From assembly GCA_021819985.1 (NCBI GenBank), contig JAKAEG010000237.1:1-5288 (forward strand): a stretch of 5,288 nt of DNA. The letters run 5' to 3'. Below are positions 5,251-5,288 of the stretch, one piece after another; the first letter of the stretch is position 1, and each line of letters starts with the position of its first letter. Under the pieces are notes generated by a model that saw nothing but the letters and a program-made list of their open reading frames with translations, was not told where the DNA came from and searched no databases. The DNA comes from Nitrospirota bacterium (GTDB taxonomy: Bacteria > Nitrospirota > Thermodesulfovibrionia > Thermodesulfovibrionales > JdFR-88). The position numbers were made by a program, and so were the translations under genes.

Positions 5251-5288
5251 ATGGCAAAGCGTCTCGATATGGAAAGGGCCTTCAGGCA
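5251..5288 (+). CDS. Start of a gene, probably a transposase (partial, 12 codons)
   Basis: ATG 5251 begins MAKRLDMERAFR and runs off the window edge (the next codon starts CA, so Gln or His). It has a strong Shine-Dalgarno site and an extended -10 promoter, so it is very likely a real gene. The ERAFR start resembles, from memory, the N-terminus of some IS5-like DDE transposases (ERAFRQDRLLRA-type starts). Its position just inside a segment that truncates a dehydrogenase gene supports that. Twelve residues cannot prove a family, and another small regulatory or DNA-binding protein is possible. Confidence 0.6.
   Translation, partial: MAKRLDMERAFR

Larger units (their letters stand above)
5186..5288 (+). 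mobile_element. Left end of a probable insertion sequence (partial, runs off the window)
   Basis: An AT-rich segment starts at about 5186 (TACTACTGTGTCATAAAA), immediately after the truncated dehydrogenase remnant, and leads straight into a strong promoter and a gene start 65 bases on. That spacing is typical of the left end and leader of a small insertion sequence. CTAG (5182-5185) borders it and would fit a YTAR target as used by some IS5- and IS701-related elements, which is speculative. The right end, the other terminal repeat and the body of the transposase are outside the window, so the family and exact boundary are unknown. Confidence 0.4.

Overview
The window carries one clear regulatory operon reading left to right, followed by a repeat-rich intergenic stretch and the start of what looks like an insertion sequence. 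Base composition is intermediate, Ile ATA and Arg AGG codons are common, and several GC-rich intergenic palindromes are present. Together with the gene families this suggests an uncultured Gram-negative-type bacterium (Nitrospirota, Omnitrophota or Desulfobacterota would all fit), but the phylum cannot be fixed from this sequence.

Layout: (1) positions 1-69 are the last 22 codons of an unrecognised gene. (2) A roughly 90-base gap holds a weak inverted repeat and no convincing promoter. (3) A 67-residue two-helix membrane protein (163-366) overlaps the next start by one base. (4) A 1010-residue transporter-like sensor kinase (366-3398) has a sodium:solute symporter (SSS/SLC5) domain, a STAC-like segment, a coiled coil, PAS, HisKA and HATPase_c. 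(5) A 34-base spacer made only of A and T holds four tandem ATTAA copies. (6) A 448-residue NtrC-family sigma-54-dependent response regulator follows (3433-4779). (7) About 350 bases contain a row of unrelated palindromic repeats, one of which could terminate the operon. (8) A short minus-strand remnant resembles the C-terminus of a zinc-type alcohol dehydrogenase/quinone oxidoreductase and is cut off near 5180-5190. (9) There an AT-rich end sequence, a strong extended -10 promoter, a good ribosome binding site and the first 12 codons of a new gene begin. That gene is probably a transposase.

How the genes work together: the architecture is that of the CbrA/CbrB system known from Pseudomonas. 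A symporter-like membrane domain, possibly with the small upstream protein, is thought to couple a solute or its flux to autophosphorylation at His778. The phosphate then passes to Asp53 of the regulator, whose AAA+ domain (intact GAFTGA loop) activates sigma-54 RNA polymerase. The substrate and target promoters cannot be read from this window.

The points most worth a second look are an extra stretch of about 22 residues inside the kinase ATP lid, the A/T-only microsatellite leader without a Shine-Dalgarno site just before the regulator start, and the small membrane protein coupled to the kinase. I did not find an entirely new system; these are oddities on a known type of two-component operon.
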